A program made the position numbers and the translations under genes. A model generated the notes under the pieces. The model was not told the DNA's origin. It saw nothing but the letters and a program-made list of their open reading frames with translations, and made no database searches. Positions 22,392 to 32,689 of a stretch of DNA of 64,000 nt are shown here, in pieces. Every line of letters starts with the position of its first letter. The stretch's first letter is position 1. The stretch is taken from NCBI GenBank assembly GCA_020746835.1, contig JAGPNK010000002.1:186001-250000 (forward strand), written 5' to 3'. This DNA is from Stachybotrys elegans. Its lineage: Eukaryota > Ascomycota > Sordariomycetes > Hypocreales > Stachybotryaceae.

Positions 22392-24293
22392 ATGGCCATG
22401 GCGAGCCCCGAAGATACGTTGCCGGCGACATCCTATGTCTATCGACCTTTGGAAAACACGGACATACGGGTTGTCCTGGTTCAGCCTTTGACGAACCGCG
22501 CTGGAACGATCGAGTGTCGCATCACCCAAGCCCCGCTTGAATCCCTATCATTTACAGCCTTATCCTACGTATGGGGCGATCCCAAAGACACCACAGAGAT
22601 CATTCTCGATGGCGAGCGCTTCAGCGTAACCGTGAATCTTGCGGTATATCTCCGGGAGATTGCCCTGGGGGTAGCTAGTGGCCAAACAACTGACAGTCTT
22701 GGCACCTACTGGTGGATTGATGCTCTTTGCATTGACCAAGGCAATGTCATAGAGCGAAATGCTCAAGTGCAAAGAATCGGCTCTATTTACTCACAAGCCG
22801 ATCAAGTTGTTATCTGGCTTGGAAAGGGAGGCAACCACACGGACCTGGGGGTTGCTCATATAAAGGAACTCGCCAAGATTACCAAAGACGCAGGAGGACA
22901 TGAGATCTTCAACGATCCAGCGAAACGACACTATAGAGGTGTCTTCTTCCATGAAGGTCAAGACGAAAAGCACGCAAACGAACGAGCGGGTACGCTTGAA
23001 CTGTTTCGGAGTCCCTGGTGGAAACGGACTTGGGTCCTGCAAGAGTTGGCACTGGCCAAACGAGTTCTTTTCCTTTGCGGCCAAGATTCCTTCACGTTTG
23101 ACCAGTTGTACGATGCAATCATTCTACTTCAGACAGACATCGTGGTTGACTTGCCAAAGGTTCTTGAGTCCGTGTTCCTCTCGCGTGATGAGGAGAGGCT
23201 TTTCTCGTACGTCTTCAGTTGCGTCAATACACGGGCTATCTTCGAGCACAATTTTGCCGATAGATACACATCCACGCGCCTGCAAATCTTGCTGGATAGA
23301 ACAAAGACTTCCAGGGCAACTGATCCACGGGACAAGATCTATGGTCTTCTCGGGATGGCGTCAGATGCCCATATAGACGAGATACGCCCTAGTTATGATC
23401 TGTCTATTCGGGACATTTACGTGGATATTGCAATTTGGCACTTAAGGCAGTACGATACCCTCAGCATACTTGGCCAATGCTTCGCGGGCGAATGCTCGAA
23501 ATTGCTGACACTGCCGTCGTGGGTGCCGCACTGGGAGCCAAAGGAGGACCATGACAGAGGTCCAAGTGTCTTTCATGATCGACAATTCAGAGACATATCG
23601 TCCAAGTTGATGCGTGACGCTTACAGTGCAAGCGGTGGTCGTCCCCTCTCCTCACATCCATGGTCTGTTGATGATATGACGGGCACTTTAAACCTAACTG
23701 GTGCCAGGGTCGGGAGCATTACGTTTCTGTCCGATGTGGCAGATTTGGAATATTTTTCTATTCCCCGGGAAAATCCATTCCAGGTGGCCAGGGACTGGCT
23801 AAAGCTGGGTGACAAACTTGGGGAACGCTATGAGCACACCAGGGAGAGCGTCGACCGGGCGATTCGGCGGACATTGGTCGCAGATATCTACGACCGCAAC
23901 GTCATAGAAACGAGTGGTATAAAGTACAAACAGAGGGGGTTTTGGATTATGTTTCCGGAGGATCCCCCTCTCTGGAGCGGCGAAGCCAAATGGGACTATC
24001 AAGATTCGATGCTCATATACATGAAGACGGCGAATAAGCGTCGGCTGGCCTTTTCGTCCCAAGGATGGGTTGGCGTCGTTCCTTCAACAGCCGCCGTGGG
24101 GGACCAAATTGCGGTCTTTGTCGGTGGGCCAGTGTTATACATTGTTCGCCAAAACGACTTACAGAGTCCCATGACGACTGAAATTATCTCTACCAGTGAC
24201 AGCTTCTCACTCGTCGGAGAAGCGTATTTCCATGGCTTCATGGATGGGAAGGCATTGGAAGGGCGACATCTGGAGACAATTACTCTGCGTTAG
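22392..24293 (+). CDS. Heterokaryon-incompatibility (HET) domain protein
   Basis: Single exon, 633 residues. The HET domain covers about residues 50-215: FTALSYVWGD, YWWIDALCIDQ, ERNAQVQRIGSIYSQADQVVIWLG and WWKRTWVLQELALA are its three conserved blocks in order. The segment KTSRATDPRDKIYGLLGMA follows, as in many HET proteins. The C-terminal 400 residues have no further domain that I recognise. HET domains trigger cell death after fusion of incompatible hyphae; structurally they are TIR-like. Two ATG codons lie two codons apart; the first is used. It stands alone between a regulator and a pseudogene. Confidence 0.93.
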   Translation: MAMASPEDTLPATSYVYRPLENTDIRVVLVQPLTNRAGTIECRITQAPLESLSFTALSYVWGDPKDTTEIILDGERFSVTVNLAVYLREIALGVASGQTTDSLGTYWWIDALCIDQGNVIERNAQVQRIGSIYSQADQVVIWLGKGGNHTDLGVAHIKELAKITKDAGGHEIFNDPAKRHYRGVFFHEGQDEKHANERAGTLELFRSPWWKRTWVLQELALAKRVLFLCGQDSFTFDQLYDAIILLQTDIVVDLPKVLESVFLSRDEERLFSYVFSCVNTRAIFEHNFADRYTSTRLQILLDRTKTSRATDPRDKIYGLLGMASDAHIDEIRPSYDLSIRDIYVDIAIWHLRQYDTLSILGQCFAGECSKLLTLPSWVPHWEPKEDHDRGPSVFHDRQFRDISSKLMRDAYSASGGRPLSSHPWSVDDMTGTLNLTGARVGSITFLSDVADLEYFSIPRENPFQVARDWLKLGDKLGERYEHTRESVDRAIRRTLVADIYDRNVIETSGIKYKQRGFWIMFPEDPPLWSGEAKWDYQDSMLIYMKTANKRRLAFSSQGWVGVVPSTAAVGDQIAVFVGGPVLYIVRQNDLQSPMTTEIISTSDSFSLVGEAYFHGFMDGKALEGRHLETITLR

Positions 24294-25238
24294 ACGTTGC
24301 AAAGCGGCACTATGGAGCTGGACATATATTTATGCTTCATTCTTTTTTTGAAACTAGTTAATGGCAAGAGATTATTGGCGTATGAGAAGAGATGTGTAAG
24401 ATGGTGAGCAGAACCCCGTGAGCGTCTTGTGATTGACAGGCGTAAACTGTTGAATGCTCTATCTCCTCTATAGTAGTAGTCCCTAGAGAAAATCAGTCTT
24501 GAATCTTCCCTCGGCGCACATATGACGCCACTACTCAAGGACTAACTGGCTCGTACAGGCCTGTGCCGACAGTCACTCCGACTACCGTTCTGACTCCAAT
24601 TTTCGAAAGCTTTGAGAAGATGTCAGCCATCGACCAGATAATGACCATTGGGCCGGACAACATACCCCTGAATTCACCGTGGCCAAGCTACAGGGAACGT
24701 CAAGAAGCGGCGTGGTAGAATGGGCAATGGAGGCTCTGTGAAATGCTTTCGAGGGAAGCGCGGGCCTCGGTAGCTGCAGTGTCAAACGTCAATACAGTCC
24801 TTTCTTTGGTTCTCCTACATCAGCGGGCTATATACATGCACCCGCTTCTTGAAACTGTTCGAGATTCTGATCGGTCACCTAGCTAGCCATTGGCAAACAA
24901 GACAGCACAGAATTGTCTGGAGTATAGTACAAGTGGAATGTCTGACGTGTTGGTCACAACGTTGACCCGCAGCCAGAATATCGTTGGTAGTCTGCTTAGC
25001 AGTGCCTGTCATAGGCGGTCTTGGGTTAACAGCCATAAGAGACGTCAACTGGTTGGCTCGCATGTAGAGCGCCTACCCAGAAGCCTGGTCACACCTGTCA
25101 TTCCCTCTGTAGAACGTCTGAGATCATTCAGCGCCATTTTGTCGGTGTAGGTTTCCGTAGCTCGCTTGAATCGTCCATTCTTCGTTGCTCACGGCCTTTC
25201 TAGGCACTCTTTGTACTTTTCCACGGCTGCTTGGCCTT
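24294..25238. other. Intergenic, possibly more decayed coding DNA
   Basis: Downstream of the WSC pseudogene on the minus strand, short open pieces are broken by many stops. They may be decayed coding sequence, but no domain could be matched. Confidence 0.35.
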
Positions 25239-26032
25239 TTACAGAGCGTCCATGTACGCCCAAAGAGAATATATCAACTGATCGCGAGTAGGGTCATACG
25301 AGGGTTTATCCTCGTAGACCTGGATTCTGTTACCACTGCCACACAGTTGAGACTTGTTTCCGGCGCATGGCATATCGCAGCCGTCGAAGTTGCCAGACTT
25401 CTCGCCCAGAATGGTATTCGACAAAGTACTCGCCAGCATACTCGACACCGGTGTAACGCCATCGCCCCTTGAGAGCAAATTCGATGCACTTCTCGATCGT
25501 CGTGGCCTTTGCACTGTGATCTTCTGTAGAATCGGCGACGAGTGCCCAAGACTTGGTTGAGTCGACCAAGCAGCCCGCATTTTGGAAATGTCCCACCGAT
25601 GGTACGACAGATGAGCGAGGTGTCTTCGTAGATGTTGATCCTATTGCCACCTACACAGAGCTAGGTCGCCGATCCACTGCAGGGCATGTCGCACTCTTCA
25701 GAAGCCCGAGAGGCGACAGGAGGGATCTCGTCACCCTGAAAATATTCGCTGCCTAACCACTTCCGTTAGCATGCCTTCTTTCCGAATTCATAATCGCAGA
25801 CCTACACAAGCATATTCCACTCCTGGATATCGAAAGCCCATGCTAGCTCGATACACTTCTCTATGATCATGTCATTTGCCTGGGCACTTCCACTGGCGAG
25901 GGCTCTGGCAGCGGAAGCGTCGGGTCGTCTGCAGCCTGCTATTGCACGATGCTTGCGGAATAGACGAGGACGTGCAGTTAAACAATCTCGCCATCTTTCC
26001 AATCCCTCTGAATCCTTGTCGATTATACCCAT
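25239..26032 (-). pseudogene. Broken gene with two WSC (cell-wall carbohydrate-binding) domains
   Basis: Two WSC-like units follow each other on the minus strand. Unit 1 starts at about 25960 (ARALASGSAQANDMIIEKCI), shifts frame after CIELAWAF to continue as YPGVEYAC, and ends with CDMPCSGSAT, an in-frame TAG where the family usually has a polar residue, then GGNRINIYED near 25630. Unit 2 starts at about 25570 (GCLVDSTKSWAL, ATTIEKCIEFA, YTGVEYAGE), shifts frame after that, and ends with GCDMPCAGNKSQLCGSGNRI and VYED near 25290. At least two frameshifts and several stops make it non-functional as read. Intact relatives are secreted or membrane wall-stress sensors or enzymes. The stop could come from a C-to-T change, as in repeat-induced point mutation, but one site is weak evidence. 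Confidence 0.75.
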
Positions 26033-27121
26033 CTAACAGTCGGCCGCCGAGCCTTCTGATGTACCCACTCAGGCCCCGGATTCAAGAATGGGGCGTGTGG
26101 TACCAGCTGAAATTTTGCCAAGTCTATGCAGGTCTAGAACACCAGTCGCCCCAGATGACGGGGTAGGGGACCTTCTAAGGGCCTGTGGGTATGTCTGTCG
26201 AAGACGAAAATGGTTATATGTTTCTTGACAGTCTGGTGCACCAACCTCTGGCTTTGGACACCACAGCCCACAAAAGATAGGAGAAAGAAAAAGGGAATCG
26301 TAAAAATCCCCTAAGGGATGCATGATGTGTCCAGCAAAAGTGCCGCTAACCTGTGGCGAGTCTTTTTTTGCGGGCTGTCTATTTCAGCCATTAAGTACCA
26401 ATAACCAGTCGCTGCGGTCTGTATTGTCGGGCACCTCTGATTGTGTACTAAAAATAGAAGACATACTAGACCTGCTAGATGCGGGAATGGCCTGAATAAT
26501 GGGGAAGTTCGTCGTTTGGAAATCATCGGGAGAGATAAAAGCGATTCGTGGAGAGCCCCCGGGGATAGAGGGTATGAATCAGCGTCACGCTCGGTCCAGG
26601 GAAATCTTCTAAGACACCCTACTTGTGGCTGTGATGACAGACATCAAGCCTTCTGGCAGATCGGAAGCTACCCGTGGGCTGGCATCGGGATTGCCTAAAG
26701 GCTGGGGTAGTGGAAGTCTCTGGATAATCTGGCGGTGAGATGCAGCTAGCCGTGGAGGTAGGTTCTTAGTTTAGATCAAACGAAAAGAAGCTAAAATGGA
26801 GAGACCGGGTCGAAGGCCTTGCAAGTGGCATCATGGGACAGCCGGAAACCTATTTACGCTCTGCCAATACATATCAAGGGTCCCCATCCTCCGTGTGGAT
26901 CTACTCTGCCACGGTCAGCCCTAAATACCATGGCGGGGGTGCTTCCTCCTTCAGACAGGATCTAGAAGTTGTGCTATGGAAGCTCCACACTGTGCTATGG
27001 TAACGGGATGATTTAGATAATGCTGGCCTAGCCCAGATCTGCCAGCCAGGACGAAGACCACCAGTCAAGAGCTGCTCTTCCTTGCTTTCTTCCTTACAGC
27101 CCGGTGCGTCTAAGCAAAGCC
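26033..27121. other. Intergenic; upstream region of the repeat protein
   Basis: No coding frame with a domain. The part nearest 26033 may hold the lost 5' end of the WSC gene. The last 60 bases before the next start are pyrimidine-rich, as in strongly transcribed fungal genes. Confidence 0.4.
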
Positions 27122-29176
27122 ATGAAACTCACCACCTTGCGCTCCTCGCCGTGGTGCGCGTGGGGGTTGTTTGCTGTTGCTTTGGCACTTCCACAACCGG
27201 ATGGCAAGCGTGTGCCAAATCCAAGCTCACCCTCTCTTTTGTTCAAGAGAGGAATTGAGCTATGCCCGGTTTTTTATCCGCAGGACGGCCCTGTTCTCTT
27301 CTTCACCTATCCATCTTCCGTCCTGGTAGATGTATCACCGCCAACATCAACCAGCTCCTCGTCAACAAGTTCATCCTCAACTCGTTCTTCAACCACATCG
27401 GCAACGACCATCACAACAACGACTGTGAGCGTCAGCACGACGTCAACAACGACTAGGTCCTCTACAACGGCACTTCCATGCCCTACAACACAGCCAGAAT
27501 GCCGTGAAAGCAGCTGCAAGGGAACTGTTGTTGACGGCAACGCAGCCTGTAGGGAGGCGCCCGTCCAAGGATGCCAATGTCTGCCCGATTCATCCACCCC
27601 GGGCTTCTGCAATGCCCAGCAGGCATGTGATGCAAACGATTGTGGCGGTACCTTCGATCTAGACACCGGGAGAGCCACTTGTAAGGTTGGTCGTAGGGCA
27701 GGATGCCCTTGTCGGGCCACGGCGGCCACGTGTGGAAATCCTCAGTCTTGCGACCTAAACAACTGTGCCGGCACTTTCGACATGGACACTGGTCGTGCCA
27801 CTTGCAAGAACTTCTTTGCTGGGTGCCGGTGTCAACCAACAGCCGCAACGTGTGGAAATCCTGGCTCCTGCGATAACAATAACTGCGGCGGCACTTTCGA
27901 CATGGACACAGGTCGGGCTACCTGCAAGAACTTCTTTGCCGGATGCGAATGTCGTGCCACGGCGGCCACGTGTGGAAATCCCCAATCGTGTGATCTGAAC
28001 AACTGTCGAGGTACCTTTGACATGGACACCGGCCGGGCTACCTGCAAAGGCTTCTTTGCTGGGTGTGAATGCCGTGCAACAGCAAACACCTGCGGCAATC
28101 CCCAGTCGTGTGACATGAACAACTGTGGAGGTACATTTGATATGGACACAGGCCGGGCAAGCTGTAAGAACTTCTTCGCTGGGTGTCAATGCCAGCCAAC
28201 CGGCAATACATGCGGAGCCAGACAGTCGTGCGACAACAACAACTGCGCCGGAACGTACGATGCCAATTCCAATACTGCCCGCTGCCGCAACTTCTTCGCA
28301 GGGTGTGAATGCAACCCTACGCCAAATACTTGCGGCGCGCCGCAGTCCTGCGACAACAACGGCTGTGCCGGTACCTTTGATGCATGGTCCAATACAGCCC
28401 GCTGCCGTGGCAACTTTGCTGGTTGTGTCTGCCGCCCGACAAGCAATACCTGTGGACCACCACAATCATGCGATGGCAACGGCTGCGGAGGCACGTACGA
28501 CTACTTCACCAACGTGGCACGTTGTCGTACCTTCTACCAAGGCTGCCAGTGTCGGCCAACTGCCAACTCATGCGGTGCTCGCGGCAGCTGTCTCGCTGGC
28601 GGATGCCAGGGCACCATCAACAACATCCAGACCCGAGAGGCCACTTGCAAAGCGGCCTATCAGGGCTGTCCTTGCAATGCTGTCGACGGCACACCCCAGA
28701 ACTGCGGTTCCCTCGCGTCTTGCGATTTTGCCGGCTGCAACGGTTACCTTCGCAATTCCGGCGACAACATTGGCATCTGCAGGGATGGCCGATATCAGAA
28801 CTGTGGCTGTATACCCAATGCCAACACGCCCCGACCGAGCACACCGCCCCCGTCCCCGCCTCCGCCGCCCCCAAACCAAGCCAAGTATATCGACTGGTTC
28901 AGTGGCAACAACTGCCAGGGCTATCTCGGCAGACAAGAAGTCTGGGAAGGCATGATATCGTTTGATGCCTGCGACGAGGCACCTGCCGCGGCGCGCTCGG
29001 CCTATGTGAGCTTGTATGATGGCCAGCGAGTTAGATTCTTTATCGGTGGCAGTCGGCCGTTTAACAGACCGGATCTTTACTACTGGTGCTTGACGGGCGA
29101 CATCAGAGCCCAGTGGAGTGGTTGCATGGGTGGTGGCGATGTAGGAATCGTTGGATATCAAGTCATCTCGACTTAG
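27122..29176 (+). CDS. Secreted protein with ~11 tandem six-cysteine 40-residue repeats
   Basis: Single exon, 684 residues from the ATG at 27122 (the frame is open further upstream, but only with non-ATG codons). It starts with a signal peptide (WCAWGLFAVALALP) and two Kex2-like sites (GKR at 28-30, FKR at 41-43), then a Ser/Thr-rich region likely O-glycosylated. About eleven repeats follow, with the spacing C-X5-C-X4-C-X12-C-X6-C-X-C and about six residues to the next unit. Units 3-6 are almost identical (CGNPQSCDLNNC, GTFDMDTGRATC, FFAGC). Outer units diverge. A proline linker (PPPSPPPPPP) leads to a 95-residue C-terminal domain with four Cys, starting YIDWFSGNNCQGYLG. I do not recognise the repeat or the tail domain. 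Extracellular or wall-bound placement is inferred; the function is unknown. Confidence 0.9.
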   Translation: MKLTTLRSSPWCAWGLFAVALALPQPDGKRVPNPSSPSLLFKRGIELCPVFYPQDGPVLFFTYPSSVLVDVSPPTSTSSSSTSSSSTRSSTTSATTITTTTVSVSTTSTTTRSSTTALPCPTTQPECRESSCKGTVVDGNAACREAPVQGCQCLPDSSTPGFCNAQQACDANDCGGTFDLDTGRATCKVGRRAGCPCRATAATCGNPQSCDLNNCAGTFDMDTGRATCKNFFAGCRCQPTAATCGNPGSCDNNNCGGTFDMDTGRATCKNFFAGCECRATAATCGNPQSCDLNNCRGTFDMDTGRATCKGFFAGCECRATANTCGNPQSCDMNNCGGTFDMDTGRASCKNFFAGCQCQPTGNTCGARQSCDNNNCAGTYDANSNTARCRNFFAGCECNPTPNTCGAPQSCDNNGCAGTFDAWSNTARCRGNFAGCVCRPTSNTCGPPQSCDGNGCGGTYDYFTNVARCRTFYQGCQCRPTANSCGARGSCLAGGCQGTINNIQTREATCKAAYQGCPCNAVDGTPQNCGSLASCDFAGCNGYLRNSGDNIGICRDGRYQNCGCIPNANTPRPSTPPPSPPPPPPNQAKYIDWFSGNNCQGYLGRQEVWEGMISFDACDEAPAAARSAYVSLYDGQRVRFFIGGSRPFNRPDLYYWCLTGDIRAQWSGCMGGGDVGIVGYQVIST
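27610..28680 (+). repeat. 120-bp in-frame tandem coding repeats
   Basis: The coding sequence repeats with a period of exactly 120 bp from about 27610 to 28570, with longer units after that. The middle copies (about 27730-28200) are the most alike at DNA level, which suggests recent unequal crossing-over or slippage. Confidence 0.88.
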
Positions 29177-29391
29177 TCAAGGAAGGGTTAAGGATGCCTA
29201 GAGTCTACTGTATCAATATGGGAGTAAGTGACTGGTTTTTCGTAGGACTAATTTACTCATCCAGGCGAAGAGGTCATCTGATTCCTGTTATAATTGTGTC
29301 CACTAGATATAGGTTGGGTATCATGACCAAAAGAAAAGGGGGGTAGTCGTTTGTACGACGGCGCAAGGGTTGAGACGTCTTTGTATCGCCA

Positions 29392-31167
29392 TCATAGTAC
29401 ATTAGTGACACCAGATTTACCTGAATTCCTGCGTCCATCCCATATCCGCGACCAAGGCCTATTCCCACTAATGCTAGACAGCTCCATCGAAATGGTTGCA
29501 GACAGTGGAGGACCAGACGGATCCCTTGCATCGTCGACTTGTTGGGCGATCCCATTCTCAGAACTCGTTCTACGTTTAAGCCACCCTTCGCTCCTCCCGG
29601 CATTCGAATTGGCCCTTGAAACGGCAAGCCAGCAGCCTCTTTCCCCATCAGATAACGGCGTGAAAACGGGCCCTGCACCCTGTGTGGCGTCTTCGCATTC
29701 TGGATTGTAATATTCTTGGTCGGCACGATCTTTCGATCGTGAAGACATACCAATATCTTCGTCAAATACTGGGCATGCACCACTCGGAGCATGACTCTGT
29801 GTCATAACCAGCTTCGTCGTCACGGTTGACGCTGTCCCCGTCCCAGTCTGGAGGCGATCATCGTCCGCGGTGCCAAGCCAGTTCCAAGTAACGGGCTTTT
29901 CGCCCTTCCGGAAAGATGTGCGTGGAGAGTTGGGGGATATTCGATTCGGTCGAATGCGTTCGTAGAGAATATTGAGAGAAGGGATGCACGAGCAAATCAG
30001 CCCAATGGTAACTTCGGCGATTCTGCATCTCGTGTTAGTCGGATCACCACAACGAGGGATTGACCTACGCAAGCAAGTCCACAAGCACAAAATCCTTGGC
30101 GAGGTCGGTGGAATGAATGAAGTCAATCACCTTCACCAACCGGAATACGGTTACAGCCGTTGCCACTCCGCCCGCACCAAGCAAGAGGGCAATCTTCAAC
30201 TTCTTTCGCCAAGGTAGTCGCAAGTTCCAGCTCAGGGGGATTGGGACGAGCAGTATGACAAAGTCGCTTGTCATGGCCACTGCCGTATCGGCAATGAACA
30301 GCTTGCGCTGGTCCATGCAGGTCCCGGGAACCGAGGGGTCCCAGTAACGTCGGATGGGGTCACAGATGATGATTTTGATTGTCATGATGGGTGCATATGC
30401 GCAGAAAAGCACCCCTATGAACACATAAAGTGCCAAAGACACCTTGGGTCGAATAGTGAAGACTCGAGCGATGAGTAGAAGCAGTGTCATTTTCGCGAAG
30501 AAGGCGCCCATTCCGTAAAACATGGAACCAACGTACAGCCACTGCTTTGTGTCAGGATGGGTAGACCTTCTTGTTAATGTATTGGCTTACGAAGAGCATC
30601 ATGGAATAGTCGTACGGTGACACGTCCCACGTATGGTATCCTTCGCCGTATCGAGCCACTGGCACTGTCAGCAACAGCATACGATGCATTGACAGAACTT
30701 ACTCATGTATATTGTAGCCGCGTACGATATAATTCCTAGCTAGAGAGGCAGTACTGGTCAGTATGGTGATATGCTCTATTCAAGCAGTCATTTTTCTCTG
30801 TCTTACCCAAGCGAGGAAACAGCTGACTGTCTCACGGTCAGTGCTTTGCATAAATAACAAGCTCGCAGTTGATGGACATACTATCTTCCAGGAGGAGCTT
30901 GCGTGTCAACCACAGCTTGACGTATACTCGCGACACCAAGAAGGTCGTCGCAAACACGACGCATACCGTCACCCCAGCAATATTGACATCATGGCCTTGG
31001 TCTGATGGATTCTCCAGGTTCGGCGTCACACCTGGTGGAGGAGGCGCAGCTCCGGGGTAACTTGGCTCTTCCGTGCTACTGTCGTCTCTTCGTGCCAAGA
31101 ACATCATCGTTGTCGCGCGAGCCGCCGATGTTGCCCTCATGGCAAGGGAGCCGGACAACTCTACCAT
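29392..31167 (-). CDS. Seven-TM rhodopsin-fold membrane protein (PTH11/SAT4 type)
   Basis: Six exons: 31167-30882, 30826-30807 (20 nt), 30739-30703 (37 nt), 30664-30591, 30544-30069 and 30022-29392, for 507 residues. The joins give VYVKLWLTRKLLLED, ISCFLAWLGIISYAAT, RYGEGYHTWDV and QWLYVGSMFYG, all typical of the fungal rhodopsin domain. The ICDPIRRYWDPSVPGTCMD loop, with its two cysteines, and DFVILLVPIPLSWNLRLPWRKKLKIAL are also typical. Seven spans are followed by a 200-residue hydrophilic cytoplasmic tail rich in Ser/Thr. The family lies in the plasma membrane and includes PTH11-like receptors that sense surface cues; no CFEM domain is present here. The ligand is unknown. Confidence 0.92.
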
Positions 31168-31895
31168 AGCCTCGTCGCATTGAAACCATGCGCATTAGGC
31201 TGGAGTGTCACGATTTCGAAGCCGCGTTGTTCAATGGAGTGGATGAATGGAGCCGAATCGGAAAGGCTGAGTGTATTAATAAAGGGGGTGGGCGATAAGG
31301 TTAAAGCAGTCGAGGATGGAGAATTGGGCGGAGAATTCCAAGGCGGCCCGCGAGGACCTGACTGCCGGCAAACGATTGCCTTTACCCCAATAAGTAAAGT
31401 ACTTATACCCCGGCAGATATTTGAGTTTGCGCAGGGCGCTCCAACGTCGATTCCTCCAATGGCAGATCGACAGGTTCTTGCCACAAATTGTAAGCATGAC
31501 TCGGGAGTGGCTAGACTATCACACAGGCTAGGCTTAGTCTTTTCTAGTCTGGGCCTAACATGCAAGAATGGCCATGGTAAGATAACAGTTATCATGCACC
31601 CCAGCTCCCTGGCAAAGGCCTGGAATGTGATCATTGTGCTATCTTTTATCCCTTCCTGTGACGTGACATCCATCCATCCATCCATCCTCGGAACCGGCAC
31701 TCTATCAAGTCCCCACATCAGGTGATCATCTTGCTACCAGTAAGCATCCCACGTTATTCAATGATTCAATGAAGCTTTGGGGTCTTTCCACACTTTGCTG
31801 GCCAGGGTCCTAGGAAGTTTGTCCAGAACTCCTGGCCTTGGTTCCTGGTGTGTACATAGTAGCGATCCACTCTGATTCCGCAACGGTGCCAACAA
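31168..31895. other. Intergenic; receptor upstream region
   Basis: Long overlapping frames on both strands lack domains. A CATC microsatellite lies near 31668-31683. Nothing else recognised. Confidence 0.4.
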
Positions 31896-32207
31896 GAGTA
31901 TTGATATTCGCACGGTCAATTTGGATAAAGGGACTGTACGGAGTAACAGGGCTCAAATTGATATTGGCACCGTGTGCTGCGGACGGGGGGGGGGGGGCTA
32001 AGCGAATGTCAGTATCATAGCTGCTAGCAAGGGTCATCATCACAGCTGCTGGCAGAGGTCAGGATCGCGGCCACCTGAAACCTAGGGTGCCCATGGATTG
32101 TTACAGGCCCCCCAGCACACTGTGCCAATATCTGCTACAGCCCGAATATCAACTTGGCCCTTGCTACTGTCCCTTTATCCAAAATCACCGTGCCAACATC
32201 AATACTC
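31896..32207. repeat. 312-bp imperfect inverted-repeat element (MITE-like)
   Basis: The left end (GAGTATTGATATTCGCACGG) and the reverse complement of the right end (GAGTATTGATGTTGGCACGG) pair over the first 43 bases at 38 positions. With gaps, the similarity goes on inward for about 90 bases on each side (GATATTGGCAC then GTGTGCTG in both). The core of about 125 bp contains a run of 13 G at 31985-31997. No transposase frame is present, and I could not define a target-site duplication. Confidence 0.65.
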
Positions 32208-32689
32208 ACCAAAAATGATTGCTAAACGATGCCTTGTAAGCGCACCACGGTTGTCCTAAATTCGAGCCACGGACCGCCCCCGTTGGAAACTCGGAGGTGT
32301 CATGCGTATCGAGCCACGTATGTGACCCGAAAATGATGAATCAACGGGGTAGGAGTAGATCAATGGAGGCTACGGGGCCATCGTAGATAGAGATAGCGTC
32401 ACGTTCGAAGATGGGTAGTGCATGGATCAATGCTTGGCAGACATGCTCGGATGTCTATCTTGCATGTGATCGGGCATCTCTCAGTTATATGGCACATAAT
32501 GCATGAGTCGGATGCAACTTGTTGAAAATGACCTATGTTCTCCAAAAATAACAATTCTCTTCCCAATAAATTGTAACCATCAATGTACACTGTGGGGCGT
32601 ACATTGACATGGTCTTGTTATGTCCTCAGTGTGCCTTGGACAAGTCTCTGCCTCTGCCATCCCGCATTAATAGCGGCTGTGGAACATGG
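32208..32689. other. Intergenic; SDR 3' flank
   Basis: No coding frame with a domain, no RNA gene recognised. Confidence 0.45.

Noticed and set aside
27307..28465. Long minus-strand open frames opposite the cysteine-repeat gene
   Set aside because: They mirror the 120-bp coding repeat, and their repetitive sense follows from the plus-strand gene, which has a signal peptide and conserved cysteines.
27610..28680. Regular repeats that might suggest a CRISPR array
   Set aside because: The period is 120 bp, the repeats are in frame and code for protein, and the host is a fungus.
31161..31725. Overlapping frames of over 180 codons on both strands
   Set aside because: Neither has a recognisable domain; the pair lies in the receptor upstream region and the composition is not coding-like.
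31985..31997. Run of 13 G as a possible G-quadruplex control element
   Set aside because: A single homopolymer run inside the inverted-repeat element; it may also be a sequencing-length artefact.
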